Shown: positions 1 to 7,070 of the stretch, piece by piece | Layout: each line of letters opens with the position of its first letter | Numbering within the stretch: position 1 is the first letter of the stretch | Origin: Candidatus Mediterraneibacter pullicola | Lineage (GTDB): Bacteria > Bacillota > Clostridia > Lachnospirales > Lachnospiraceae | DNA: 56,795 bases | Assembly (NCBI GenBank): GCA_019117065.1 | Contig: DXAK01000001.1 | Coordinates: forward strand, 1-56,795 | Reading direction: 5' to 3' | The notes under the pieces: generated by a model | Databases searched by the model: none | What the model was told of the DNA's origin: nothing | Seen by the model: the letters and a program-made list of their open reading frames with translations, nothing else | Translations under genes and position numbers: made by a program

Positions 1-206
1 TGTTCCAAGTCGCCGCCAAGAACCAGCTGTGCATACTCCAGAGGTTTATTATAGATTAACCAGTCCAATTCTGAACATTGAAACATATTGTCAGCAACCT
101 CGTTCTCCCAAGCAATCGTATCGATAAAAATCATGCTGCCATCAGCAAATTTCAGTTCTACGCAGACAGTATCCATATTGAACTCACAGGAAATCAAATG
201 CGTCAT
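1..206 (-). CDS. DUF6061-like small protein (partial, runs off left edge)
   Basis: The frame opens at an ATG at 206 and stays open to the left edge, so the C-terminus is missing. About 68 residues are visible, beginning MTHLISCEFNMDT. They match the complete 82-residue protein at 12489-12737 closely along their whole length, including the shared ISCEFNMDT, CVELKFA and SELD-LIYN blocks. I recognise both as the DUF6061 type found on Firmicutes mobile elements; the function is unknown. It starts just after the stop of the recombinase tail (215), the same arrangement as tail plus DUF6061 after rlmD. It therefore belongs to whatever lies left of the element described here, probably a second element. 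Confidence 0.8.
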   Translation of the reverse strand, partial: MTHLISCEFNMDTVCVELKFADGSMIFIDTIAWENEVADNMFQCSELDWLIYNKPLEYAQLVLGGDLE

Positions 207-214
207 ATCCCCTC

Positions 215-2170
215 TTAAATCATACTGAAATACTTCAACGCCTCCATAATCGCTGCTTCCTTTTCTGACGGACACTGTGGTACTTTCGCATCTGCTTTTT
301 TCGACAGATTATAATTCTTCCCCACATCCAGCCCGCACTTCCGTTTGACCTGGGAGATATATAGGCTGGACACTTTCAAACCATACTTTTCCAGCACATA
401 CCCCTTGATTTCCTCATAGGTAGCCTTGCTCTCCGCCGCCGTCAGATCCAGCTCATCCAGATTCAACTCCACTTCGATATGCTGCTTGGTGTTTAGTTTG
501 GACAAAAGTACTACCGTCTCGACGGTTGTTTCAGTTTCCAAGGGAAGTTCTTTCACTTCCTCGCCATCAACAGGCACAGGGAAATTGAATACGATCTTCT
601 TTATCCAGCTTCCGTCTTTCCTTTTCTCCGGGAACATTTCAATTCGCTCGATAAAGGCTTTCATAAACTCTTTCTGTTCCGCTTCCGTTGCGGAATGGTA
701 GACTTCATCAAATGCCAGTAAGAGCCGATAGATATTGTCGCCGGAGATTTTCTCCTGCTGAATGCTGCGGATTTGGCTTTGCAATTCGCCAATCTGAACT
801 TCGATATCCTCTATGGTATCATACTGCTCATCATAGCGGCGCTGCAAGTCCAAAATCTTTCTGTCATAGTGGGCATCGTTGATGTCCAAAGTGTCCATCT
901 GACGCTCCAAGCGGCTTTTCGTTCCAAAGGCTTGCTTTAACTGACCTTGCAGAACGGCAATCTGCTTTTCCATATCCTCTGTATCAACTGCCGAGCCGAT
1001 TTTCGCCTGAATCGCTTCTACAAACCGAGGATTGTTGACCATAGCGGATATAATCTTTGCCACAAACTTATTGATTTCCGTCTGCTCGATATTCAGTCGG
1101 AAGCTGCACTCATGCCCAGTTGGTGTTACTGTGTTTTTGCAGTAGTAATAATATCTCGTTTTCTTGTCCTTGCTGTGAGCCTTGGCAATATTGCCGTACA
1201 TACTCTTTCCGCAGCATGGGCATTTCAAGATACCGGACAGAATATGTGCATGATCTGGATTATTGACCTTTTCCCGCTTAAAGGAATTGATCTTGCGCTT
1301 TTCCTGTGCCAAATACCAATCTTCTTCCGAAACGATTGCTTCATGTTTTCCCTCATAGATAGGGAACTCCGCTTGCTCAACCACGTGCATCTCGTTTCTT
1401 GTACCTTGCTTCTTTTCCGTCCTGCGTCTGCCATAGGCTATCTTACCCATGTAAACAGGATTGTCCAGTACATCCTGCACGAAGTTCCTTGAAAATCCGG
1501 GAATGGTATTATTCTGCCGCAGCTTCTTGATAAAGCCGTTGCGGTTCAGATATTTTGCAACTCCGGCAACGCCCTCATTGGTGTGAATGTAGCGGTCATA
1601 AATGACACGGATTACTTCCACTTCATCCTCCGCAATGACAAGATCACCGTTTTCCAGTTTATAGCCGTAAGGAGCGAAACCACCGTTCCACTTACCCTCA
1701 CGAGCCTTTTGCTCACGCCCTGCCATTGTCTGGGTGCGGATATTCTCTCGCTCGATTTCTGCCACCGCAGACAGCACGGAGATCATCAGCTTTCCGGCAT
1801 CCTTGGAGCTGTCAATGCCATCCTCCACGCAGATCAGGTTGACACCAAAATCCTGCATGAGCTGCAAAGAGTTCAGAACATCCGCTGCATTTCTACCAAA
1901 TCGGGACAGCTTAAAGACCAGCACATAGGAAACGCCGTCTTTGCAGTCCTGGATGTCATTCAGCATCCGTTGGAAGTCCTGCCGCCCTTGGATGTTCTTT
2001 CCAGAAAATCCCTCGTCAGAATACTCCCCGGCAATAACCATATCTTCGTATGCCGCATACTTTCTCAGCTTGTCACGCTGGGCATCCAAGCTGTATCCGT
2101 CAACCTGCATAGAGGTGGACACTCTTGTATAAAGATAGCATTTAAGTTGTTTCTTTTTCAGAATCGCCAC
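215..2170 (-). CDS. Large serine recombinase (integrase/excisionase of the element)
   Basis: This 651-residue large serine recombinase would catalyse insertion and excision through double-strand breaks at att sites. The N-terminal resolvase domain starts with YTRVSTSMQVDGYS, giving catalytic Ser18 and Arg16, and continues through the FKLSRFGRN and GIDSSKDAGK blocks. A recombinase domain follows (about 165-290), then a zinc-ribbon with CPCC and later Cys residues (about 318-355), then a coiled coil (about 390-470). The body ends at the VETVVLLSK motif near residue 558. The last 93 residues are a tail homologous to the RlmD tail and are supplied by the DNA on the left of the att core. The start codon is GTG at 2170, with AGGAG directly against it; a CTG at 2161 has better spacing. 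The gene overlaps the XRE gene by 29 bp. Confidence 0.93.
   Translation of the reverse strand: MAILKKKQLKCYLYTRVSTSMQVDGYSLDAQRDKLRKYAAYEDMVIAGEYSDEGFSGKNIQGRQDFQRMLNDIQDCKDGVSYVLVFKLSRFGRNAADVLNSLQLMQDFGVNLICVEDGIDSSKDAGKLMISVLSAVAEIERENIRTQTMAGREQKAREGKWNGGFAPYGYKLENGDLVIAEDEVEVIRVIYDRYIHTNEGVAGVAKYLNRNGFIKKLRQNNTIPGFSRNFVQDVLDNPVYMGKIAYGRRRTEKKQGTRNEMHVVEQAEFPIYEGKHEAIVSEEDWYLAQEKRKINSFKREKVNNPDHAHILSGILKCPCCGKSMYGNIAKAHSKDKKTRYYYYCKNTVTPTGHECSFRLNIEQTEINKFVAKIISAMVNNPRFVEAIQAKIGSAVDTEDMEKQIAVLQGQLKQAFGTKSRLERQMDTLDINDAHYDRKILDLQRRYDEQYDTIEDIEVQIGELQSQIRSIQQEKISGDNIYRLLLAFDEVYHSATEAEQKEFMKAFIERIEMFPEKRKDGSWIKKIVFNFPVPVDGEEVKELPLETETTVETVVLLSKLNTKQHIEVELNLDELDLTAAESKATYEEIKGYVLEKYGLKVSSLYISQVKRKCGLDVGKNYNLSKKADAKVPQCPSEKEAAIMEALKYFSMI
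513..520. repeat. Attachment-site core, recombinase side (attR-like)
   Basis: ACCGTCTC, on the minus strand GAGACGGT, is identical to 13063-13070. On the minus strand the two sites share GT-n-GAGACGGT-n-GT and then diverge at third codon positions. This is the pattern expected where two att half-sites recombined inside a conserved protein motif. Confidence 0.75.
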
Positions 2171-2372
2171 CTCCTTCGTTCATTTCTTTTACCATAAGTC
2201 CCTCGTTGCGGATATAATATTCCAAAAGCCACAGCACATAATCCGGTGCATGGCGGTTATCCAATTCCCACTCGGTCATAGTCCGGTAAGGGATATGGAC
2301 GAGCTTGCAAAAATCTTTCCGTTTCAGTCCTGTACTTTCCCGCAACTTGATAATTCTGTTCTTACAATCCAT
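2142..2372 (-). CDS. Small XRE-type helix-turn-helix regulator
   Basis: A protein of 76 residues starting MDCKNRIIKLRES. A GGAG 9 nt upstream supports the ATG at 2372 over upstream in-frame starts. The helix-turn-helix is visible in GLKRKDFCKLVHIPYRTMTEWELD, followed by an LLEYYI helix. It overlaps the recombinase start by 29 bp, so the two are translationally coupled. It most likely controls recombinase expression and hence excision. Its promoter lies between the arms of a perfect inverted repeat (2400-2450), which is the obvious operator. Small XRE proteins ahead of serine recombinases are common on such elements; the binding role here is inferred. Confidence 0.8.
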   Translation of the reverse strand: MDCKNRIIKLRESTGLKRKDFCKLVHIPYRTMTEWELDNRHAPDYVLWLLEYYIRNEGLMVKEMNEGGGDSEKETT

Positions 2373-2399
2373 CTGTCTTTTCTCCATAAAAAACAAAAA

Positions 2400-2450
2400 T
2401 ACACGTTGCGTAATCATTATAGCATAGCTACGCCGAATACGCAACGTGTA
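2400..2450 (-). promoter_or_regulatory. Promoter and operator of the XRE-recombinase operon
   Basis: On the minus strand TTGCGT (2444-2439), 17 nt, then TATAAT (2421-2416), preceded by TG as an extended -10. Two 13-bp arms, TACACGTTGCGTA (2400-2412) and TACGCAACGTGTA (2438-2450), form a perfect inverted repeat. One arm covers the -35 box and the other lies just past the -10. A repressor bound to both would shut the promoter. Confidence 0.72.
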
Positions 2451-2462
2451 AATTGTGAATTT

Positions 2463-2648
2463 TTACGCAGCCTTATTCGTCAAAGGCTGCGCTTGATTTC
2501 TTTCCTCGGAATGCTCCACTTTCTGTTGGGCATCCTGTTCCAATTTGTCCAAAACCTGATGTCCATATTTCTGGAGCATCTGGCTCATAACATCCACACA
2601 GCGGACAAATGCCGCATTATATTTTGCATCCTCATAATATTTCTTCAA
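2463..2648 (-). CDS. Small hypothetical protein downstream of the relaxase
   Basis: I do not recognise this protein. The open frame reaches back to 2786, but that part overlaps the relaxase. A TTG at 2648, placed 10 nt after GGAGG, is the likely start and gives 61 residues (KKYYEDAKYNAAFVRCVDVM and on). It is helical, Gln/Glu-rich near the end, and has no membrane segment. It sits 16 bp after the relaxase stop, so it is probably cotranscribed with mob and may be a mobilization accessory. An ATG start further upstream remains possible. Confidence 0.5.
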   Translation of the reverse strand: MKKYYEDAKYNAAFVRCVDVMSQMLQKYGHQVLDKLEQDAQQKVEHSEERNQAQPLTNKAA

Positions 2649-2664
2649 TAGGCAGTTACCTCCA

Positions 2665-3954
2665 TCAAATTTCCATGTCCTGTCCACGCTTACGGGCAGG
2701 TGCTTTGTGTTCCTGAGTTTCCTTTCCTCTGGCGAGGATGGCATTAAGAAAAGCCCGAACCCTCTCAGATGCGATTTCCAGTGCATCCAGAAAGGGTTGG
2801 GCTTTCTGTTTAAGTTCCATATATTTTTCGTTTACAGCTTCATACCGCTGTTTCCAGATCGATGCGGACTTTTCAGCAGAAGCCAGTTTCTCTTTCAAAC
2901 GCTTGTTGTCAGCATTGGTAATAATGCCGTTGACCGCATAGCGTTTGAGCGTATCGCACTGATCCGGTGTGAGCGAGACATTTCCGGTAATGGAGCTTTT
3001 CTTGCCCATTGCTTCGATGTCCTGCACTGTCAGCGCAATGGTCTTTGCTGTCTTGGTTTCCTTTTGCAGAGCTTCCAGTTTCTTTTTCTGCTTTTCCGTG
3101 GCAGCTTTGGCGTCCTCCAAACTCTGCTCGGCCTGTGCCACCTGTCCGGTCACAGCTTCCAAACGCTGCTGTTCTGCCTGCACCTTAAACTGCGTCACCG
3201 TCAGATGCTCCTCGGTGCTGCCACGCTCTCCACGCTCCACATCGGTATATCCGGCAGCTCGCATGAACTGAAAAAAGTCATCCTGCAACACACTGTAGGA
3301 CGACTTCAAAATCTTTTTCCCTTTTGCGTTCAACATGGGATTTCCGTTTTCGTCAAGCACCGGCTTGGACTCCCATTTCTTACTGCGGCTGACCTGTGTG
3401 ATGACCTCCTTGACGGTTCCCCGGAGGGATTCATCCTTGCACCGCTTCGACCACAGGATTTGCTTTTCCACCACCGGGATATAAACCACATGAAGGTGGT
3501 AGTGGTACACATCCTCGCCCAGAGCTTCGGACATTGCCCGGTTGCGTTCATCGGCGTGCATCACAGCGGAGAGGATATACTGCTCACCGCCCACGATCTT
3601 CACGGCAGCTTTATAAGCATCGGCATAAAACTGTTTTGCAAATTCATAGCCGCCGTGGTTGTAGAAGTAAGCGGAGTTCACATCGAATACCAGCTCGCCA
3701 TATTTAACGGCATCCTCTTTCAGACCTCTGGTGGAGATCACGCCGTCCTGTTCCATCTGCTCAAACATTTTTACATAATCGTCCGTGGGTGCCTTGAAAT
3801 GGACGTTCAGCGGAGTACGTTCCGGCACGATGTCCACATTGGAATAACGGCCTTTTTCACGCTCATTGTGTTCCTGTATTTTTGCCACATCGTCCGGGGT
3901 TTCCAAGTCCTGATTTCTGGCTAAGGTACGGTCAATTCCATCATTTCTTGCCAT
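2665..3954 (-). CDS. mobV: MobV-family relaxase (Mob/Pre)
   Basis: A conjugative relaxase of 429 residues, expected to nick oriT, stay bound to the 5' end and lead transfer. The N-terminal Mob_Pre domain covers about 1-210. It contains HNEREKGRYSNVDI, a putative acidic/metal region ADERN, and the histidine cluster YHYHLHVVYIP, the HxHxH-type metal site of this family. A long coiled coil (about 255-310) and a helical C-terminus follow. The start at 3954 gives MARNDGIDRT. The predicted oriT is 60-90 bp upstream in the same orientation, as in pMV158-type plasmids. No T4SS genes are nearby, so the element should be mobilizable but not self-transmissible. Confidence 0.92.
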   Translation of the reverse strand: MARNDGIDRTLARNQDLETPDDVAKIQEHNEREKGRYSNVDIVPERTPLNVHFKAPTDDYVKMFEQMEQDGVISTRGLKEDAVKYGELVFDVNSAYFYNHGGYEFAKQFYADAYKAAVKIVGGEQYILSAVMHADERNRAMSEALGEDVYHYHLHVVYIPVVEKQILWSKRCKDESLRGTVKEVITQVSRSKKWESKPVLDENGNPMLNAKGKKILKSSYSVLQDDFFQFMRAAGYTDVERGERGSTEEHLTVTQFKVQAEQQRLEAVTGQVAQAEQSLEDAKAATEKQKKKLEALQKETKTAKTIALTVQDIEAMGKKSSITGNVSLTPDQCDTLKRYAVNGIITNADNKRLKEKLASAEKSASIWKQRYEAVNEKYMELKQKAQPFLDALEIASERVRAFLNAILARGKETQEHKAPARKRGQDMEI

Positions 3955-4016
3955 AGATTTTTTGTCCTTTCTTTGGGATTTGCAGACAGCGGGGAGCTGC
4001 GGAGAGGCACTTTTTC

Positions 4017-4044
4017 AAAGTGTAATAACCCACTATTACACTTT
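4017..4044 (-). other. Predicted oriT of the MobV relaxase
   Basis: A perfect 11-bp inverted repeat (4017-4027 and 4034-4044) flanks six bases. On the minus strand the centre reads TAGTGGGTTA. The pMV158 oriT has TAGTGTGTTA between similar AAAGT/ACTTT arms, with the nick after GTGTG. By analogy the nick here falls after G4029 and before T4028 on the minus strand. The site is upstream of the relaxase and points the same way. A competing hairpin CACTTT-TTC-AAAGTG (4008-4022) overlaps the left arm. Confidence 0.75.
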
Positions 4045-4103
4045 CATCCATACTGGCTGCAAAGTGCCGTGGGCTCTCCGAGGGCTCTCCCGAGGGGGAA
4101 TGC

Positions 4104-4327
4104 GGTCACTGCGGTGACCTCTGCTGACCAAAGTGAAAATGTCTGCAACTTTTTCCATGGTCAGCACCTCTGTACGATACTGCTCTGCGGAGCATTCTCT
4201 TGCAGAGGTTGGCAGTGAAAACCGTATCTTTCACTGCCTGTCCACGGTACTTTTGCAAAATTCCGTGGACATAGAAACAGCCCAAGCAAAAGAAATGTGC
4301 TGTTTCTATAACGAGCGTTTCACGCTC
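4104..4327. repeat. Array of seven inverted repeats in the non-coding region left of the primase-helicase
   Basis: Between mob and the primase-helicase (3955-4360) I see no convincing gene but a run of perfect hairpins. They are GGTCAC/GTGACC (4104-4119), TGCTGACC/GGTCAGCA (4122-4166), TGCTC/GAGCA (4181-4194), GGCAGTGAAA/TTTCACTGCC (4211-4238), TCCACGG/CCGTGGA (4241-4269), ATAGAAACAGC/GCTGTTTCTAT (4271-4309) and GAGCGT/ACGCTC (4313-4327). With oriT that makes eight in about 310 bp. Likely roles are a single-strand or double-strand replication origin for the transferred strand, or a structured leader of the mob transcript. Confidence 0.65.
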
Positions 4328-4360
4328 TTTTGCTGCGTACATACGTACCAGCAACGGGGG

Positions 4361-5752
4361 TTACGATTCGTCCCGCCATTCCTTCGGAATGTCCTCCGGT
4401 ACGTACGTACACGGCGAAACATCGTAAAACCCATTTATATGAGGTCGTGCAATCGCTTCCACTCCTATGAATCCCCACACCCGCCGTCCGGCAGAGTTGG
4501 TGATGTTGTTGCAATGCTCCAGATTGAATTTCTTGGCATTAGCAACCATGGCATCGCTGAAGCTGCGGGCTTTCAGCGGTGCAAGGGAGTTTTCCTCGCA
4601 CCACATCCGGTAGATTTCATAGAAATCCTTGGAGCTGATGGACGCATCCACTTTGCGCCGGATGTATCCCTCCGACTCCATGAAATCGAAAATATTGTTA
4701 TTGTCACGCTTAACCGCTTCCCGGTTTTCACGGATGCGGTCACTCTCCGAAAACTTAAAGTTGTTGGCAACGAGCCGCTGCAATCCTTCAAATGCCCAGA
4801 GGAAGATGCCCTCAGCTTCGGCTTTCATCTTCTCTGCAAGGTCGGGATCGTCAACTCTGCCCATAGGCGTTTCCTTGGTAGTGAGCACAAGCTGTCTGCG
4901 ATAAAAACCGTCGCTGCGGTCATACAGGGCTTGCAGATCGCCGTTACTGAATGCCATCAACCGGGCGAACATCCAGCCCTGGTAACTCTGTTTTCCCTTG
5001 CGTTCCAAATCCATCTTCCCTTGTGCGGTGACAATGGATTTGACATAGTTGGTCTGGCGCAGAGCTTCCATCCGCATATCATCATCCACGCACAGAAGGA
5101 TGTTTTCCAGATCGGCACGGGCGAAACGGTTTTCAGAAATCTTACCGATGCTGCCGTCTTTCATGTTCGTGCCGAAGATGGTGGACAGCACAGCGCCGAT
5201 TTGAGATTTTCCCTCGCCGCCGTTGCCCTTAATCACCATCATGCGCTGCCCTTTGTTGGAGGGAATCAGGCAGTAGCCGATGAACTCCTGCAAGGTGGGA
5301 ATGTCCTCTGCGTGGAGCAGTCCGTCCAGAAAATTCAGCCAGATCATTGGCGCAGGAGCATCGGGGTTGTAGGCAACCGGCAGACGGCTTCTCACGATAG
5401 CCGGTCTGCCCACGGTGAATGTGCCGTTCAACAGCAGCGTACCGTTGGCAACATGGATGCGATCCTGTTCCGGAGGAAAGTCAGGCACATGGGCTTCCAG
5501 TTTCAGCACTTCCAGAATATTGGTGATCTTCCGGGGGATGTTGTTTACGGCACAGAATTTCAACTTGTCGTAAATCTCTCCACGCAAAGGGAGATCGTCT
5601 GTTACCCGCCCATCGGGCGTGAAAAAAGCTCCGTTTGCGAAGATGATTCTGCGCTCCTGCAGAAATTCTTCACAAAACAGAGCTTCGTTGATGTTCTGCC
5701 CATCAAACCACATGGGCAAGTTCATATCAGGCGTTTTCCGGTTCTTCGCCAT
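4361..5752 (-). CDS. P4-type phage/plasmid primase-helicase (SF3)
   Basis: 463 residues. A D5_N-like region (about 100-190) precedes an SF3 helicase core with Walker A GNGGEGKSQIG (about 195), Walker B-like ILLCVDDD (about 240) and the SF3 motif MAFSNGD. A C-terminal winged-helix-like region follows (about 370-463). Such proteins unwind the origin of P4-like elements. It starts with MAKNRKTPD and overlaps the 3' end of the CHC2 gene by 26 bp, so the two are translationally coupled. The zinc-binding primase part that is often fused to the helicase is here the separate upstream gene. Replication functions on an IME suggest that the excised circle replicates. Confidence 0.88.
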   Translation of the reverse strand: MAKNRKTPDMNLPMWFDGQNINEALFCEEFLQERRIIFANGAFFTPDGRVTDDLPLRGEIYDKLKFCAVNNIPRKITNILEVLKLEAHVPDFPPEQDRIHVANGTLLLNGTFTVGRPAIVRSRLPVAYNPDAPAPMIWLNFLDGLLHAEDIPTLQEFIGYCLIPSNKGQRMMVIKGNGGEGKSQIGAVLSTIFGTNMKDGSIGKISENRFARADLENILLCVDDDMRMEALRQTNYVKSIVTAQGKMDLERKGKQSYQGWMFARLMAFSNGDLQALYDRSDGFYRRQLVLTTKETPMGRVDDPDLAEKMKAEAEGIFLWAFEGLQRLVANNFKFSESDRIRENREAVKRDNNNIFDFMESEGYIRRKVDASISSKDFYEIYRMWCEENSLAPLKARSFSDAMVANAKKFNLEHCNNITNSAGRRVWGFIGVEAIARPHINGFYDVSPCTYVPEDIPKEWRDES

Positions 5753-6347
5753 GGTGCGCCACCTCCTCTTTCTTTCGTGCAGTGTACTCCTGCAAAAAAG
5801 CGATCTTGCCGTTTTTCATCAGCTCGTCCACCAGAGAGACCCGTTCTTCCAGATCGCCCACGGTCAGCACATCCGCCATATATTCGATATGGCAGTGCAT
5901 CTGGCAGGCTTCCATAAAACGGTCATCATAAGGATCGTCCGGTGTCTTGGGTGCGTATCGCATCTTCCAATCTTCCAGAAGATGCAAATAGTCCGTCAGC
6001 ACACGGAAGCACAGCATTTCATCCTCTCGGAACTGACGGATATAGGGGTGTTTCGGCTTGGGCATAACAACGGCAGTAGGCGGTTTCGGGTCAAGCCCAA
6101 AGTCCGCAGCCAGCCTTTGTGCCGCTTCATAGCTGCTCAGATCGAACAATTTCGCCACGAGGTCGATCACATCCCCTTTGGCTCCGCAGCCGAAGCAGAA
6201 GAAATACTCCTGATTCAGCTTTAAGCTCGGATGCCTGTCGTTGTGGAACGGACAGCATGCCATACCGTTGCGGTTAACTTTCAGCCCGTAGTGTTCGGCG
6301 GCTTGCTTTACGCTGATTGCCGCCTTGATGGTTTCATAGATTGTCAT
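5727..6347 (-). CDS. CHC2 zinc-finger DNA primase-like protein
   Basis: 206 residues from the ATG at 6347, which has CGGAGG 8 nt upstream; 14 upstream in-frame codons are not needed. The N-terminal CHC2 zinc finger reads CCPFHNDRHPS then YFFCFGCGAKGD, as in DnaG, and DVIDLVAKLF and AAQRLAADFGL follow. There is no TOPRIM domain, so it is not a complete DnaG. It probably works with the P4-type helicase just downstream in primer synthesis or origin recognition. The first gene of the replication pair. Confidence 0.86.
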   Translation of the reverse strand: MTIYETIKAAISVKQAAEHYGLKVNRNGMACCPFHNDRHPSLKLNQEYFFCFGCGAKGDVIDLVAKLFDLSSYEAAQRLAADFGLDPKPPTAVVMPKPKHPYIRQFREDEMLCFRVLTDYLHLLEDWKMRYAPKTPDDPYDDRFMEACQMHCHIEYMADVLTVGDLEERVSLVDELMKNGKIAFLQEYTARKKEEVAHHGEEPENA

Positions 6348-6381
6348 AGAAAAACCTCCGTTCATAATAGTCTGGAAAGCA

Positions 6382-6413
6382 CGAAGCACCCGCCGTGATT
6401 GGCAGGTGCTTCG
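6382..6413. other. Hairpin in the leader of the primase transcript
   Basis: A perfect 9-bp stem, CGAAGCACC (6382-6390) and GGTGCTTCG (6405-6413), lies 35 bp upstream of the CHC2 primase start. On the minus strand no T-run follows, so it looks like a leader structure, an operator or part of the origin rather than a terminator. Confidence 0.4.
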
Positions 6414-6461
6414 CTCTTTCTACTATGGTTATGACAGATTTTGAAAAAAACAGGCTAAAAG

Positions 6462-6493
6462 CAGGACAACCCTATTTCAAAAAACAGGACAAC
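6462..6493. repeat. Iteron-like CAGGACAAC repeats upstream of the primase
   Basis: CAGGACAAC occurs at 6462-6470 and 6485-6493, a 23-bp period, with a weaker CAGGCT copy just before at about 6451. A further CAGGACA lies at 8148-8154. Short direct repeats next to replication genes can be initiator binding sites; here they may instead belong to the primase promoter. Confidence 0.4.
6476..6491. repeat. 16-bp direct repeat, left boundary of the cargo cassette
   Basis: TTCAAAAAACAGGACA, identical to 8139-8154. The two copies bracket exactly the MarR-flavodoxin-membrane protein genes (6588-7999) and their terminator. Confidence 0.7.
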
Positions 6494-6525
6494 TTATCTT
6501 ACAATATAGATTTCGCCCTATTCTA

Positions 6526-6575
6526 TTGACAAATAATAGGTGATGTGTTACCTTATTAAAGGTAATATATTACCT
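6526..6575 (+). promoter_or_regulatory. Promoter and twin palindromic operators of the MarR operon
   Basis: TTGACA (6526-6531) is followed after 17 nt by a weak -10, TACCTT (6549-6554). Two 16-bp palindromes lie 22 bp apart centre to centre: AGGTGATGTGTTACCT (6538-6553), between and over the promoter boxes, and the perfect AGGTAATATATTACCT (6560-6575). They differ at three positions. Spacing of about two helical turns fits two dimers on one face of the DNA, typical of MarR autorepression. Confidence 0.72.
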
Positions 6576-6587
6576 ATGGAGGATAGA

Positions 6588-7070
6588 ATGAATATTAAAG
6601 AAGTAATCAACAGTGGCAAAGTTGACTTTACAGGGATTGAACAATCCTATTTTTTGCTTGGTTTACTGAGTGCCTTTGATAATAGATTTCAAGCAGTCGC
6701 AGATGGTACGATGCAAGAGATCAGCTGGAAGCAGTTTTTTGCAATTATCTGTATCAATATGTGTAAAGAGAAGCCAACTATCAAGGAGCTTGCGGAGATC
6801 ATGGGAAGCTCTCACCAGAATACAAAACAGATTTTATTGAAGCTTAAAAAGAAAGGATTTGTTGATATTACTGCGGACGAAAGCGATAAGAGAAAGCAGC
6901 GTATTGAGCTTACCGATTATTGCAGAGCGTTTTGTGCAAAAAATGATGAAATGACCATGAAAATCATGAAGAAAATGTTTGATGATGTGTCAGAGGAACA
7001 GCTGCAAACAACCATACAGACCATTATACAAATCGGAGATAACTTACAGGAGATTCAGGGACATGAGTAA
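6588..7070 (+). CDS. MarR-family transcriptional regulator
   Basis: 160 residues from the ATG at 6588, with GGAGG 6 nt upstream. The winged helix-turn-helix shows as PTIKELAEIMGSSHQNTKQI, then LKKKGFVDITADESDKRKQRIELT, the wing with the usual D-x-R-x3-x-x-x-L pattern. Dimerization helices lie at both ends. It is the first gene of a three-gene cassette and overlaps the flavodoxin start by 8 bp. The two palindromes just upstream are the likely binding sites, so it should repress its own operon and respond to a small ligand or oxidant that the sequence does not reveal. Confidence 0.9.
   Translation: MNIKEVINSGKVDFTGIEQSYFLLGLLSAFDNRFQAVADGTMQEISWKQFFAIICINMCKEKPTIKELAEIMGSSHQNTKQILLKLKKKGFVDITADESDKRKQRIELTDYCRAFCAKNDEMTMKIMKKMFDDVSEEQLQTTIQTIIQIGDNLQEIQGHE

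Noticed and set aside
2463-2786. A long (107-codon) version of the small gene after mob
   Set aside because: The first 46 codons overlap the relaxase in another frame with no start signal; the TTG at 2648 with GGAGG is preferred.
2707-3924. A 405-codon plus-strand frame
   Set aside because: It is the shadow of the MobV gene on the opposite strand; composition is low-complexity Leu/Phe/His-rich.
4106-4354. An 82-codon minus-strand frame in the hairpin region
   Set aside because: It crosses every hairpin, has no ribosome binding site, and its translation is Cys/His/Arg-rich without family resemblance; the inverted repeats explain the sequence better.
4133-5917. A 594-codon open frame on the plus strand
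   Set aside because: It is antisense to the primase-helicase, has no start with a ribosome binding site and no recognisable domain; the minus-strand gene explains the region.
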